A program made the position numbers and the translations under genes. The notes under the pieces were generated by a model. It had not been told where the DNA came from. It saw nothing but the letters and a program-made list of their open reading frames with translations, and ran no database searches. From assembly GCA_002724315.1 (NCBI GenBank), contig PBOJ01000087.1:1-56458 (forward strand): a DNA stretch of 56,458 bases, in the 5' to 3' direction. Below, in pieces: positions 20,800 to 29,806 of the stretch; the stretch's first letter is position 1; every line of letters begins with the position of its first letter. The stretch comes from Planctomycetaceae bacterium. GTDB taxonomy: Bacteria > Planctomycetota > Planctomycetia > Planctomycetales > Planctomycetaceae.

Positions 20800-22101
20800 A
20801 TGTCGTCCGCATCGAGTTCACAGGCCACCGTGCCCCCGGTGATCGCGCCGCTTTCCCTGGGAAAGAACCTGGCGGTCACCTTTCCCGCCAACCTGCTCTA
20901 CTCCGCTTGTCAGTGGGGGATTCTGGTCGTGTTGACCAAGGTTGGTTCGAAAGAACTGGTTGGCCTGTTCGTGCTGGCTCTGGCACTGACGGCTCCGGTT
21001 TTCGTCTGTGCCAGCCTGAAGCTTCGCGAGATCCAGGCGACCGATCTCAGCGGTCAATTCCGGTTCGGCGATTATCTCGGCCTGCGACTGTTGTCGACGG
21101 TCCTGGCCCTGGCGGTCGCGTTTGGTGTCGCTTGGAGTGTCGGTCATCGCCAGTCGGTACTCGTGGCGGTCCTGCTTGTCGCCGGAGCCAAGGGAATCGA
21201 GTCGATTTCCGACGTGGTCTACGGCTTGTTGCAACAGCACGAGCGAATGGACCGGGTGGCTCACAGTCGGGTGGCTCACGGACTGGCCACGTTGACCGGA
21301 GTGGGGGTGGGAGCCCTGGCGACCGGCGATGTTGTCGGCGCGGCAGCGGGCCTGTTGGTGGCGAGGCTGTTGGTACTGGTCGCCTGCGATGTCCCGCTGG
21401 CCCGCTGGATCGTGGGCCCCGGCGGGACAACTCGACTCCGTCCGTTCTTCACGTGGCACCAATTGCGCCGCCTGTTGTTGCTCGGCTTGCCACTGGCCGG
21501 AACGACCCTGTTGACGTCGCTGGAGATCAACATTCCTCACTATTTCGTGGCGACCAGCCTGGGCGTTGCAGAACTGGGTGTCTTCGGTGCGGTTGTCACG
21601 CTGATTACCGCAGGAGGCATCTTCACGCGGGCCGTCAACATGGTCACCAGTCCCCGGTTGGCGGCGTTGTATCAGGATCGGGATTTTGCCGGTTTTCGGC
21701 GCCTGCTGTTTCGCATTCTCGGTGGTTATCTCGTGCTGGGCGTCATCGGCGTGGCGGTGGTACCGTTTTTGGGGCGATGGCTGCTGACGTTCCTGTACCG
21801 TGCCGAATATGCCGAGCACACCGATCTGCTGCTGCTGGTGATGTGTGCGGCCGCGGTGGCTTACCAGGCCGGTGCGTTGACCACGGCACTGATTGCGATC
21901 CGGGTAATCCACCGCCAATTGCCGCTGCGGCTGACCACGGCGACGACGTCTCTGGTGGCCTGCGTGGTGCTGGTCCCGATTTTCGGGATGGGTGGTGCGG
22001 CTCTCGCCCTGGTGGCTGCGAAGCTCCCCTTTGTGATGGTGTCACTGGTCATCGTGTTGCGGGCCACGCGTTCACGTGTCACTGATGTGGGGGTGGCGTG
22101 A
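20800..22101 (+). CDS. Polysaccharide flippase (Wzx/MATE-like)
   Basis: Integral membrane protein of 433 residues with about 12-14 hydrophobic helices spread over its whole length, typical of lipid-linked oligosaccharide flippases of the polysaccharide-biosynthesis family. It starts LGKNLAVTFPANLLYSACQW and has the usual paired-helix pattern and short polar loops. The ATG at 20800 gives a start close to the first helix; the upstream ATG at 20554 adds a region without family character. It is the first gene of a tight plus-strand operon, with 1 bp to the amidotransferase gene. Substrate is presumably the lipid-linked repeat unit built by the glycosyltransferases here. Confidence 0.82.
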   Translation: MSSASSSQATVPPVIAPLSLGKNLAVTFPANLLYSACQWGILVVLTKVGSKELVGLFVLALALTAPVFVCASLKLREIQATDLSGQFRFGDYLGLRLLSTVLALAVAFGVAWSVGHRQSVLVAVLLVAGAKGIESISDVVYGLLQQHERMDRVAHSRVAHGLATLTGVGVGALATGDVVGAAAGLLVARLLVLVACDVPLARWIVGPGGTTRLRPFFTWHQLRRLLLLGLPLAGTTLLTSLEINIPHYFVATSLGVAELGVFGAVVTLITAGGIFTRAVNMVTSPRLAALYQDRDFAGFRRLLFRILGGYLVLGVIGVAVVPFLGRWLLTFLYRAEYAEHTDLLLLVMCAAAVAYQAGALTTALIAIRVIHRQLPLRLTTATTSLVACVVLVPIFGMGGAALALVAAKLPFVMVSLVIVLRATRSRVTDVGVA

Positions 22102-22102
22102 C

Positions 22103-23977
22103 ATGTGCGGATTTGCTGGTTTGCAGAGAGAGGATCTCCGATGGGCCGGACATCTTGATGGCCGCGAGATGGCCGGCTGGCTGGCTCATCGCGGTCCCGA
22201 TGCCGCCGGATGCTGGAGTTCGGCCGATCGGACCGTGGAACTGGGATTCCGGCGACTGGCGATCCGCGATCTCGATCCCCGCGCAAACCAGCCGATGGTC
22301 TCGGCCAGCGGCCGTACCGTGCTGGTTTTCAACGGCGAGATCTACAACACCCGGGAACTGATTGACCGCTTCTGTCCGGGTGCCGTGCTGAGGACGACGA
22401 GTGACAGCGAGGTGTTGCTCGAGGCATTCGAGCGGTGTGGCCCGGATGTGTTCGACCAGGTCAACGGCATGTTCGCTGCCGCATTTTGCTGCAGCGAATC
22501 GGGGGCGGTCTGGTTGGCCCGTGACGCGGCCGGTCAGAAACCGCTCTACCTCTACGAGTCGGCCGGGTTTGTCGCTTTTGCCTCGGAACTGCGTGCCTTC
22601 GCCGGACTGCCTCTGACGCCGGATCCGAGCCGTGTGCCGTTTTTCCTGCACTTCGGTTATGTCCCGGCTCCGGACACCTTTTTCCGTGGTGTGAGCCAGT
22701 TGCGCCCCGGCGAATGGACCCTGTTGCGCGGCGGCCGCGTTGTGGTGAGAAACCGATTTCACGATCCGCTCACGTGGTCGTGGGGTGACCGGGAGACTGT
22801 CGAACTCGAGGACGTCCAGCACGTGATCGACGATTCGGTCATGCGTCGAACCGTCAGCGACGTTCCGGTGGGGACGTTTCTGTCGGGCGGAGTGGATTCA
22901 TCGCTGGTTGCCGCATCGCTGGCCTCGGCAGGTCGGAGTGATCTGCCCACGTTCACTGTGTCTTTCGATGATCCCGGATTCGACGAAGGACCGCAGGCTG
23001 CCGCGATAGCGACTGAACTGAATCTGCCTCATCACGACATCCGTGTGCAAATGGACCAACTGCCCGGACTGGTCGACGATTACCTGGATTGTTACGAGCA
23101 ACCCTACGCTGATACGTCCGGGCTGCCGACGATGTTGTTGTGTCGTGCCGTCCGGCAGCACGTGCAGGTGGCATTGTGCGGCGACGGGGGAGACGAGTGC
23201 TTTGGCGGGTACACTCGATACGGCTGGTTCGGGCGAGCCCTCTCTGCCGGTCGATGGCCGGCTGTCTTTCGCACTGTTGCGGGGTGGCTGGCCCGTGGGT
23301 GTGATCGCCGCCGCGGCGAGCGGATTGCTCGCTGGCTCCAACGGCGGGACGCTGCCGGGTTGTACGCCGAGATCCTGAGAGGGTGGCATGCCACACCACT
23401 GGCCCAGCTGATCCCGGGAGTTGACGGTGCCGACGAGGCGCCGGCACAACTGGTCCGCGATGTTTTCTCACGGGTTGATGCGGATCCGCTCTCGCAGGCC
23501 GCAGCCTTCGATGTCGTCCATTACATTCCCGACGACCTGCAGGTGAAGGTCGACCGTGCTTCGATGCGGTACGGGTTGGAGGTCCGTTGCCCGTTGCTCG
23601 ATCGACGGGTGATGTCTCTAGGTGCCGGTTTGACGACCGCAGCCCGGATGGCCGGGGGGCCCAAGAGTGTGCTGAGGAACGTGCTCGCACGTCGTGTACC
23701 GCGGCGGTTGTTCGAGCGACCCAAGTCCGGTTTTGACGTTCCGCTGAATACCTGGCTGATCGGTCCGCTTCGCGAACGTGTATCTGATTCGCTTCGGGCC
23801 CGGGCATTCCGCGAATGCGGCTGGCTGGAGATGGAGACGGTTGACCGGGTCGAACGAGATTTTCTCAGTGGCCGTGCCGAGCACGCCGGGGGAATCTGGA
23901 AGTTGTTTCTGCTCTCCGAGATGCTACAGCGAGCCTCGATGGGCTTACAGCAACAGCCTGTCGGGAGGGCCGCATGA
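22103..23977 (+). CDS. Asparagine synthetase-type amidotransferase (copy 1)
   Basis: AsnB-family class II glutamine amidotransferase of 624 residues. Met is followed by Cys2, the Ntn nucleophile, which fixes the start at 22103 rather than 22076. The glutaminase half ends near residue 200; the synthetase half has the ATP pyrophosphatase loop FLSGGVDSSLVAAS and LCGDGGDECFGGYTRYGW. In exopolysaccharide loci such paralogues probably amidate uronic acids or other sugar carboxyls rather than make free asparagine. It overlaps the next gene by 4 bp (ATGA). A paralogue lies at 26360. Confidence 0.85.
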   Translation: MCGFAGLQREDLRWAGHLDGREMAGWLAHRGPDAAGCWSSADRTVELGFRRLAIRDLDPRANQPMVSASGRTVLVFNGEIYNTRELIDRFCPGAVLRTTSDSEVLLEAFERCGPDVFDQVNGMFAAAFCCSESGAVWLARDAAGQKPLYLYESAGFVAFASELRAFAGLPLTPDPSRVPFFLHFGYVPAPDTFFRGVSQLRPGEWTLLRGGRVVVRNRFHDPLTWSWGDRETVELEDVQHVIDDSVMRRTVSDVPVGTFLSGGVDSSLVAASLASAGRSDLPTFTVSFDDPGFDEGPQAAAIATELNLPHHDIRVQMDQLPGLVDDYLDCYEQPYADTSGLPTMLLCRAVRQHVQVALCGDGGDECFGGYTRYGWFGRALSAGRWPAVFRTVAGWLARGCDRRRGERIARWLQRRDAAGLYAEILRGWHATPLAQLIPGVDGADEAPAQLVRDVFSRVDADPLSQAAAFDVVHYIPDDLQVKVDRASMRYGLEVRCPLLDRRVMSLGAGLTTAARMAGGPKSVLRNVLARRVPRRLFERPKSGFDVPLNTWLIGPLRERVSDSLRARAFRECGWLEMETVDRVERDFLSGRAEHAGGIWKLFLLSEMLQRASMGLQQQPVGRAA

Positions 23978-25179
23978 AGCACTCTTCCTCGACCAGTTCG
24001 CTGCAGAGGGTCTTCGCGACGGTGGCGCTGTTCCTGCTTCCGTTCCCAGCACTGAATTTCGGGGTCAGCTTCACCATCGCCGACGTCTTCCTGGTGGTGG
24101 CGGTCGTGTTGAATGCTCCCCGGCTGCTCCAGTTGCAGGGATTCCAGATTCCGTTCCTGTGCGCGCTGCCCCTGTTCGTGCTCTCCACCCTGTTCGACCC
24201 CGACGGGGGAATGGTCGAGTTGATCCAGGTGTTCTACATCTGGGGGTTCGTTCTGCCGTTCGGGTGGGTTGCCTTTGTCGGCCTGCCGGTCCGCCGGATT
24301 GTCGTTGTGGTCCTGGCCTCGGCGGCAACCAACTCGTTGATCGCGGTTGGGCAGGGGGCCGGCTACCTGCCGGAACTGGGGAACCAGCGGGTCATCGTGT
24401 TCAACTCGGGATTTTCGCGGGCTGCCGGCCTGTGCCTGAAATGCAACTCGCTGGTGATGAGCCTGACTCCGTGCCTGTTGCTGATTCCCTGGTTGCGGAA
24501 GATCGGGACCCGGATCGGTGTTCTGCTGGTGATGATTCTCGGCCTGCTGGCAGCGGTCTCCAAGTCGATCATCTTCGCGGTGCCCGGTGTGTTGTGGTAC
24601 CTCTGGCACGAACCTCGCCGCCGACAGGTCGCCGTGTGGATGGTCCTGCTCGGACTGGGATGGACGTTGGCCAGCGAGGGGGCCAGCGGTGTGACCGACC
24701 TCTGGTATCGCTTCGGTGACCTGGTCACCAAGCGGGCTGACCGGTTGGAGGATTCGATCGACAACCGTTTGGCGTTGATAGACGTCTCGATGCATTACGC
24801 ATCGGATGTCCTGCTGCTGGGTTACGGCCCGGCAGGAGCCCATGCCCGCGTCTCGGAAATGACCAATAACACCGTGCACGTGTATTACCTCGGTGTGATC
24901 CTGGCCGGTGGTCTGCCGGCGGCGATGATGTGTTTCCTGGGAATGGGAATGGTTGTCCATGGCCTGTGGAAGCAGCGACAGCGACACGTGGCCGCCTACG
25001 TTCTGGCCCACCTGCTGGCCCTGACGGTGATGACCGCGCTGTTGGTCAGCTTCCAGGCTCTGCCGGTGCTGGTTGGCGCCGCCGTACTGGCCCGGGCCAC
25101 CCAACCGGCACCCTCGGAACTTCCTCGTCTCGCGTGGTCGCCCCATGCGTCCCCACTGACCTGGAGCAGTCCCAGATGA
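23974..25179 (+). CDS. Putative polysaccharide polymerase (Wzy-like)
   Basis: 401-residue membrane protein with roughly ten helices from residue 12 onward and a larger polar loop before the last helices containing LLLGYGPAGAHARVSEMTNN, which resembles the conserved loop of O-antigen polymerases. Sequence similarity in this family is weak, so the assignment relies on topology and location: ATGA overlap with the amidotransferase upstream and with the glycosyltransferase downstream. It is likely the dedicated repeat-unit polymerase, in contrast to the larger TPR-bearing protein at 10548. Confidence 0.65.
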   Translation: MKHSSSTSSLQRVFATVALFLLPFPALNFGVSFTIADVFLVVAVVLNAPRLLQLQGFQIPFLCALPLFVLSTLFDPDGGMVELIQVFYIWGFVLPFGWVAFVGLPVRRIVVVVLASAATNSLIAVGQGAGYLPELGNQRVIVFNSGFSRAAGLCLKCNSLVMSLTPCLLLIPWLRKIGTRIGVLLVMILGLLAAVSKSIIFAVPGVLWYLWHEPRRRQVAVWMVLLGLGWTLASEGASGVTDLWYRFGDLVTKRADRLEDSIDNRLALIDVSMHYASDVLLLGYGPAGAHARVSEMTNNTVHVYYLGVILAGGLPAAMMCFLGMGMVVHGLWKQRQRHVAAYVLAHLLALTVMTALLVSFQALPVLVGAAVLARATQPAPSELPRLAWSPHASPLTWSSPR

Positions 25180-26357
25180 CGGCTCGCCGTGTCCTGCATG
25201 TGATCAACAACCTGAATCTCGGGGGAGCCGAGATGATGCTGGTTCGCTTGCTGGACCGGCTCGATCGGGATCGCTGGTCACCGCATGTCGTGTCACTGAT
25301 CGGGGGTGGTCCGGCTTCGCGGAGACTGGAGTCGATCGATGTGCCGGTGACTTTTGTCGGCATGCGGCGAGGTATCCCCGGGCCATCGAGCCTGGTACGG
25401 CTGTTGCGTACGGTTCGGGCGTTTTCTCCAGACCTGGTCCAGACCTGGTTGTATCACTCGGACCTGCTTGGCGGACTGGCCACGCGATTGGCCCGTCCCG
25501 GTGTGCCGCTGGTCTGGAACCTGCGGATGAATGGGCCGACCCGCGGTCGGGACAAGTCGACCACCTGCTGGACGGCGCGGGCCTGTGCGGCGCTGTCGGG
25601 TTGGATTCCCGAGAAGATCATCGTCAATTCGTGTGCCGGTCGGGATGTTCACCGGGACCTGGGCTACGATTCCGGGCGGATGGAGGTGATTCCCAACGGG
25701 TTCGACACGGATCGATTTCAACCGTCCGAGGAGTCTCGTCGGGCACTGAGACGGGAACTCGATGTTCCGCCCGACACCCGGCTGGTCGGCATGGCTGCGC
25801 GGTGGGATCCGCTGAAGGACTTCGAGACGGCGCTGGCGGCTGCCGGGGTGCTGATGGCCCGACACGCGGATCTGCATGTGTTGATGTGCGGCAACGGGGT
25901 CGATGGGGACAACACGGAACTGGTGAGGCTGGCCACTGAGTCCGGATGCCGGGAACGGCTGCACCTGGTCGGTCGCCAGGACGACATGCCTGCCTGGCAG
26001 GCCGCGCTGGATGTCGCCTTCCTGGCTTCTCACACCGAGGGCCTGCCCAACACCGTGGGTGAGGCGATGGCATGTGGGGTCCCCTGTGTGGTGACCGATG
26101 CGGGAGGCTCGGCTCAACTGGTGGGATCGGCCGGCCGGGTTGTTCCGGTGGGAGGGGCCGGGGAACTGGCCGGCGCGATCGACGAGTTGCTGCAGATGAC
26201 GGTCCTGGAACGGAGACGGATCGGAGATGCCGGGAGACGGCGGATCATCGAGGAGTTTGGCCTCGAGCGGATGGTACGGCGTTTCGAACAGTTGTGGGAT
26301 GATGTGCTGGGTCTCGCTCCCCGGCAGGACCAGACGATCACCGAGCAGGCCGCCTGA
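25176..26357 (+). CDS. Glycosyltransferase family 4
   Basis: GT-B glycosyltransferase of 393 residues. The N-terminus VLHVINNLNLGGAEMMLVRL is the acceptor-side glycine loop of GT4 enzymes; the C-terminal half has LVGMAARWDPLKDFETALAA and VAFLASHTEGLPNTVGEAMA, the nucleotide-sugar EX7E-type region. The ATG at 25176 overlaps the polymerase stop (ATGA); an in-frame upstream ATG at 24930 lies inside that gene and is not used. It is probably cytoplasmic or peripheral at the inner membrane. The transferred sugar cannot be read from sequence. Confidence 0.88.
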   Translation: MTARRVLHVINNLNLGGAEMMLVRLLDRLDRDRWSPHVVSLIGGGPASRRLESIDVPVTFVGMRRGIPGPSSLVRLLRTVRAFSPDLVQTWLYHSDLLGGLATRLARPGVPLVWNLRMNGPTRGRDKSTTCWTARACAALSGWIPEKIIVNSCAGRDVHRDLGYDSGRMEVIPNGFDTDRFQPSEESRRALRRELDVPPDTRLVGMAARWDPLKDFETALAAAGVLMARHADLHVLMCGNGVDGDNTELVRLATESGCRERLHLVGRQDDMPAWQAALDVAFLASHTEGLPNTVGEAMACGVPCVVTDAGGSAQLVGSAGRVVPVGGAGELAGAIDELLQMTVLERRRIGDAGRRRIIEEFGLERMVRRFEQLWDDVLGLAPRQDQTITEQAA

Positions 26358-26359
26358 CC

Positions 26360-28261
26360 ATGTGTGGAATACTCGGATCATGGACGCAGCGGCCGCTCGC
26401 ACCCGGGATCCGTGACGACGCGCTGTCCCGCATCCTGCACCGTGGACCCGATGACGAGGGCCAGTTCAGCGACGGGGGAGTGTTCCTGGGTATGCGACGA
26501 TTGTCGGTCGTTGACCTCGAGACCGGCCGGCAGCCGCTGTTCAACGAACAGCGAACCTGTGCGGTGGTGATGAACGGCGAGATCTACAACTACCGGGAAT
26601 TGGCCGGTTCGTTGCGGCAGGCCGGGCACACGCTGTCGACGGCGTCGGATACCGAAGTGGCGGTGCACCTGTACGAGGATCACGGTGAATCGTTCTGCGA
26701 GTCGCTCAACGGCATGTTTGCCCTGGCGATCTGGGATGGTGACGCGAGTCGGTTGGTCCTGGCACGAGATCGGTTCGGCAAGAAACCTCTCTACTACGCA
26801 CGGACTCCCGACGGGGGGCTGGTGTTCGCCTCGGAATTGAAGGCCCTGAGACCGTTGCTTGAGGCTGCGGGGGGCAGTTGGGAACTGCGGCCACAGGGGA
26901 TCGCCGATTACCTGTCGCTGGGTTGTGTGCCTCAGCCCGAAACGGTGTTCCGCGGTGTCGAGGCACTGCCACCGGGATGCACACTGTCATTTGACGGCCA
27001 GGATGTCCGGGTGAGCTCCTACTGGTCGCTGCGTTACTCGGGCAAACTCAGCACCAGTTACTCCACGGCTATCAAGCGAACACGCGAACTGGTGGCCGAG
27101 GCGGTTCGTACGCGGCTGCATTCGGATGTGCCCCTGGGTGTCTTCCTCTCGGGTGGCGTCGATTCGTCAATCATCGCCTGCGAGGCGGCGAAGCTGGTCG
27201 GGTCTGACCTGCAGACTTTTACCGTCGGTGTCGACGATCCCCGTTATGACGAGTCAGCGGTGGCCGCCCGAACGGCACGGCAACTGGGCGTCAGGCACAT
27301 GGTGTTGCCGCTGGAGATTGCCCCGCGAGAGACGCTGCTCGATCTGGTCAGGCATTACGATCAGCCGTTCGCCGATCCGAGTGCGATTCCCAGCTTGGCG
27401 ATTTCGCGGCTGGCCAGACAGCATGTCACCGTGGTGCTCAATGGCGACGGTGGCGACGAGGTGTTTGCCGGTTATCGCCGTCATCTGGCCGCTCACCTGG
27501 CCGGGCGGCTTGGCTGGTTGCCCGATTGGACGGCTCGGGCGGGGGCGGCTCTGCTTGGACAGCTTGCGTCGGGCCGCCGCAGTCCACTGGGATTCGCGGC
27601 GAGAATGTGTCGTGGTTTGATCCTGGAACCGTCGGAGCGGTACCTGGCCTGGACGTCGGACAAGCTGCGAGAAGTCGACAAGCAACAACACTGGCGAGGG
27701 CCGGCGGTTCGGTCGACCGAGGAGTGGCTCGAGAGTGTTCAACCCCAGGGCCTGGGTGCTCTCGACACGCAGACGGCCACCGACATCCGGGTCAACCTGC
27801 TCAGCGGATTGCTGGTGAAGATGGACATGGCCACGATGGCCCATTCGCTGGAAGGGCGGTCGCCCCTGCTGGATTACCGACTGGCCGAATACGTCGCCTC
27901 GTTGCCACCGGGTTTCCGGTTGCGGGGCGGACGGTTGAAGAGCCTGTTGAGAGACGGCTGGAAGGACGAACTTCCGGCCGAGGTGATCGGCGGCAGGAAG
28001 CGGGGGTTCGAAATCCCCCTGGATCGATGGCTGGCCGGTGACCTGCACGAGCTGCTGATGGACACGCTGGGCAGTTCCACGGCCCGGATTCGAGAATTTC
28101 TCGACGGGCGGTTTCTCGATGAGTTGCTCGGCCAGCAGACACTGGCCGAGCGAAACTGGCCGACGCTGGTCTATTCGCTGCTGGTGCTGGAACTGTGGTT
28201 GCAGACAGCGGCGTTCTCGGGATTCCCGGCGGTTTCCGGAGCGACAACCGCCGCCGCCTGA
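26360..28261 (+). CDS. Asparagine synthetase-type amidotransferase (copy 2)
   Basis: AsnB-family enzyme, 633 residues, starting MCGILGSW with Cys2 as the glutaminase nucleophile. The glutaminase half includes VVMNGEIYNYRELAG and LARDRFGKKPLYYA; the synthetase half includes FLSGGVDSSIIACEAAKL and VLNGDGGDEVFAGYRRH. It is clearly distinct in sequence from copy 1, so this is not a recent duplication. It starts 2 bp after the GT4 stop in the same operon and ends 13 bp from the convergent GT4 gene. The likely role is amidation of a polysaccharide component; free asparagine synthesis is the alternative. Confidence 0.87.
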   Translation: MCGILGSWTQRPLAPGIRDDALSRILHRGPDDEGQFSDGGVFLGMRRLSVVDLETGRQPLFNEQRTCAVVMNGEIYNYRELAGSLRQAGHTLSTASDTEVAVHLYEDHGESFCESLNGMFALAIWDGDASRLVLARDRFGKKPLYYARTPDGGLVFASELKALRPLLEAAGGSWELRPQGIADYLSLGCVPQPETVFRGVEALPPGCTLSFDGQDVRVSSYWSLRYSGKLSTSYSTAIKRTRELVAEAVRTRLHSDVPLGVFLSGGVDSSIIACEAAKLVGSDLQTFTVGVDDPRYDESAVAARTARQLGVRHMVLPLEIAPRETLLDLVRHYDQPFADPSAIPSLAISRLARQHVTVVLNGDGGDEVFAGYRRHLAAHLAGRLGWLPDWTARAGAALLGQLASGRRSPLGFAARMCRGLILEPSERYLAWTSDKLREVDKQQHWRGPAVRSTEEWLESVQPQGLGALDTQTATDIRVNLLSGLLVKMDMATMAHSLEGRSPLLDYRLAEYVASLPPGFRLRGGRLKSLLRDGWKDELPAEVIGGRKRGFEIPLDRWLAGDLHELLMDTLGSSTARIREFLDGRFLDELLGQQTLAERNWPTLVYSLLVLELWLQTAAFSGFPAVSGATTAAA

Positions 28262-28274
28262 GACCGCAGGCTGT

Positions 28275-29480
28275 TCAGGCGGCCTGTCGCAGGTCGACTT
28301 CCGTGGGTTTCGCGGTGCCCAGTACGCGGTGGTAGATCTCGGCGTAGGACGCGGCGACCATCTCCAGGTGGAACCTCTCCTCGACCAGCGCTCGGCTGGC
28401 GCGGCCCATGTCCCGGCAGCGGTCGGGGTCGTCGAGCAGTTCCAGGATGGCCGTTCCCAGCCGCGTTCCGTTCCGGGCGGGGACCAGCAGTCCGTTGACG
28501 CCGTCGGTGACGACTTCCCGGCAGCCGGGCATGTCGGTCGTGATCAGTGGCAGGCTCAATGCGGCACCTTCGAGCAACACTCGGGGGATGCCTTCGCGGA
28601 AGTAACTGGGCAGGACCAGCAGGTCACTGATGGCCATCAGGTCGGCGACGTCGTCCCGCCAGCCCAGGTAACGCACGTCGGAGCACCGCTGGACCTCTTC
28701 GACGGGGAAGATCGCGGGACCCTCACGGACTTCCGGGCCCACCAGCAGGAAGGTGATTTCGGGCCGGATCCGTCGGACAGCGGTGGCTGCCTCCAGGAAC
28801 TCACCGACGCCCTTGGGGCGGATCAGCCGGGCCGTCATCATCACGACCGGTGCCCGTCCGTCGAGTTGCAGTTCTCGTCTCAGGTCCGACTGGACGGCGG
28901 GTGAACTCCGTCGGGCCCGAACGGCTTCGACATCGATTCCGGACCCGAGCACCACCGCATCGCGTTCGGAGAACGACATGCGGTGACGGCGAAAGTAGTC
29001 TCGGTCGTTGGGATTCTGGAATGCGGTGAAATCACAGTCTCGCTCGGCCTTCCGCTGCAGTTGGCGGTAGACGAGCCTCAGCGACAGTGCCAGGGGAGAG
29101 GAGGAACTGAAGAGGGCTCCGAGACCGGTGATGGTCCGCACGCAACCCGAGACCCCGGTGCGGCGAGCGATCGGGGGCACCAGCAGCGTGGGCTTGGTGT
29201 TGACGCAGTGTACCAGGTCGGGTCGGTGTTCGAGGAACAGCCGTTGGAGGGCCTTTCCGGCCCGGAAATCGGCCAGCGGGTTCAGGGCCCGCCGCAGCGG
29301 ATACCTGTGATAGTCGAACCCGGCTTCGGCAAATGCTTCGGTGAAACCCGGACCCACGGCGGACATGGTGAAGCCGTGTTTTTCGAGCAATCTCATCAGC
29401 GGGATTCTTAGTTGTAGCCCGCCGCCACCGATGATCCACGCATGAGGCCGGTGTTTCCGGATGGAAGTCCCTGACGGCAT
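28275..29480 (-). CDS. Glycosyltransferase family 4, inverted orientation
   Basis: 401-residue GT4 enzyme. The N-terminal domain has PHAWIIGGGGLQLRIPLMRL and HRPDLVHCVNTKPTLL; the C-terminal domain has MMTARLIRPKGVGEFLEAA and LLVLPSYFREGIPRVLLEGA, matching PssE/CapM-like sugar transferases. The ATG at 29480 has an AGGAG 9 bases upstream; an in-frame start at 29576 would add 32 residues without homology. It is the only reverse-strand gene inside the plus-strand glycan block, and is convergent to copy 2 of the amidotransferase. The sugar specificity is unknown. Confidence 0.87.
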   Translation of the reverse strand: MPSGTSIRKHRPHAWIIGGGGLQLRIPLMRLLEKHGFTMSAVGPGFTEAFAEAGFDYHRYPLRRALNPLADFRAGKALQRLFLEHRPDLVHCVNTKPTLLVPPIARRTGVSGCVRTITGLGALFSSSSPLALSLRLVYRQLQRKAERDCDFTAFQNPNDRDYFRRHRMSFSERDAVVLGSGIDVEAVRARRSSPAVQSDLRRELQLDGRAPVVMMTARLIRPKGVGEFLEAATAVRRIRPEITFLLVGPEVREGPAIFPVEEVQRCSDVRYLGWRDDVADLMAISDLLVLPSYFREGIPRVLLEGAALSLPLITTDMPGCREVVTDGVNGLLVPARNGTRLGTAILELLDDPDRCRDMGRASRALVEERFHLEMVAASYAEIYHRVLGTAKPTEVDLRQAA

Positions 29481-29806
29481 GGCTGCCAACTCCTGACACG
29501 ATCGCCGTTCCGGATCGAATCCCAGTTGATCTGTCCGGATCGGCGCGCGGGGGATCCTAGTGATGGCCGTTGGCACCGAGCAAGATCAAAACCCCGGCTC
29601 CAATCTCCGCACCTCCGGCACGTTGATCTTGTCGCGTTTCCGAGCCGGTCCGTATAATCCGCCGCCCTCGGTCCTCGGTGGTCCCGGCGGGTTGTGCGGA
29701 GACGATCCTGCCGAATTGGCACGTCGATGGCGCACGCCGTCGTCACTTCCCGCGCTCCGGGCGGTTCCAACGTCAGCGGGAGGTAACGGACCCGGGATTC
29801 GAACGC
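29481..29806. other. Divergent intergenic region between GT4 and sulfotransferase genes
   Basis: A 326-bp gap. It holds a good sigma-70-like promoter for the rightward operon (29629-29658) followed by a leader of about 140 bases before the ATG at 29807. A leftward promoter for the GT4 gene must also lie here, but none stands out. Confidence 0.5.
29629..29658 (+). promoter_or_regulatory. Sigma-70-like promoter upstream of the sulfotransferase operon
   Basis: A perfect TATAAT at 29653-29658 is preceded by TTGTCG at 29629-29634, four of six matches to TTGACA, with an 18-bp spacer. Transcription would start near 29665 and read into the sulfotransferase-sugar transferase-formyltransferase-deacetylase-GT4 series. 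An exact TATAAT stands out in DNA this GC-rich. Confidence 0.5.
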
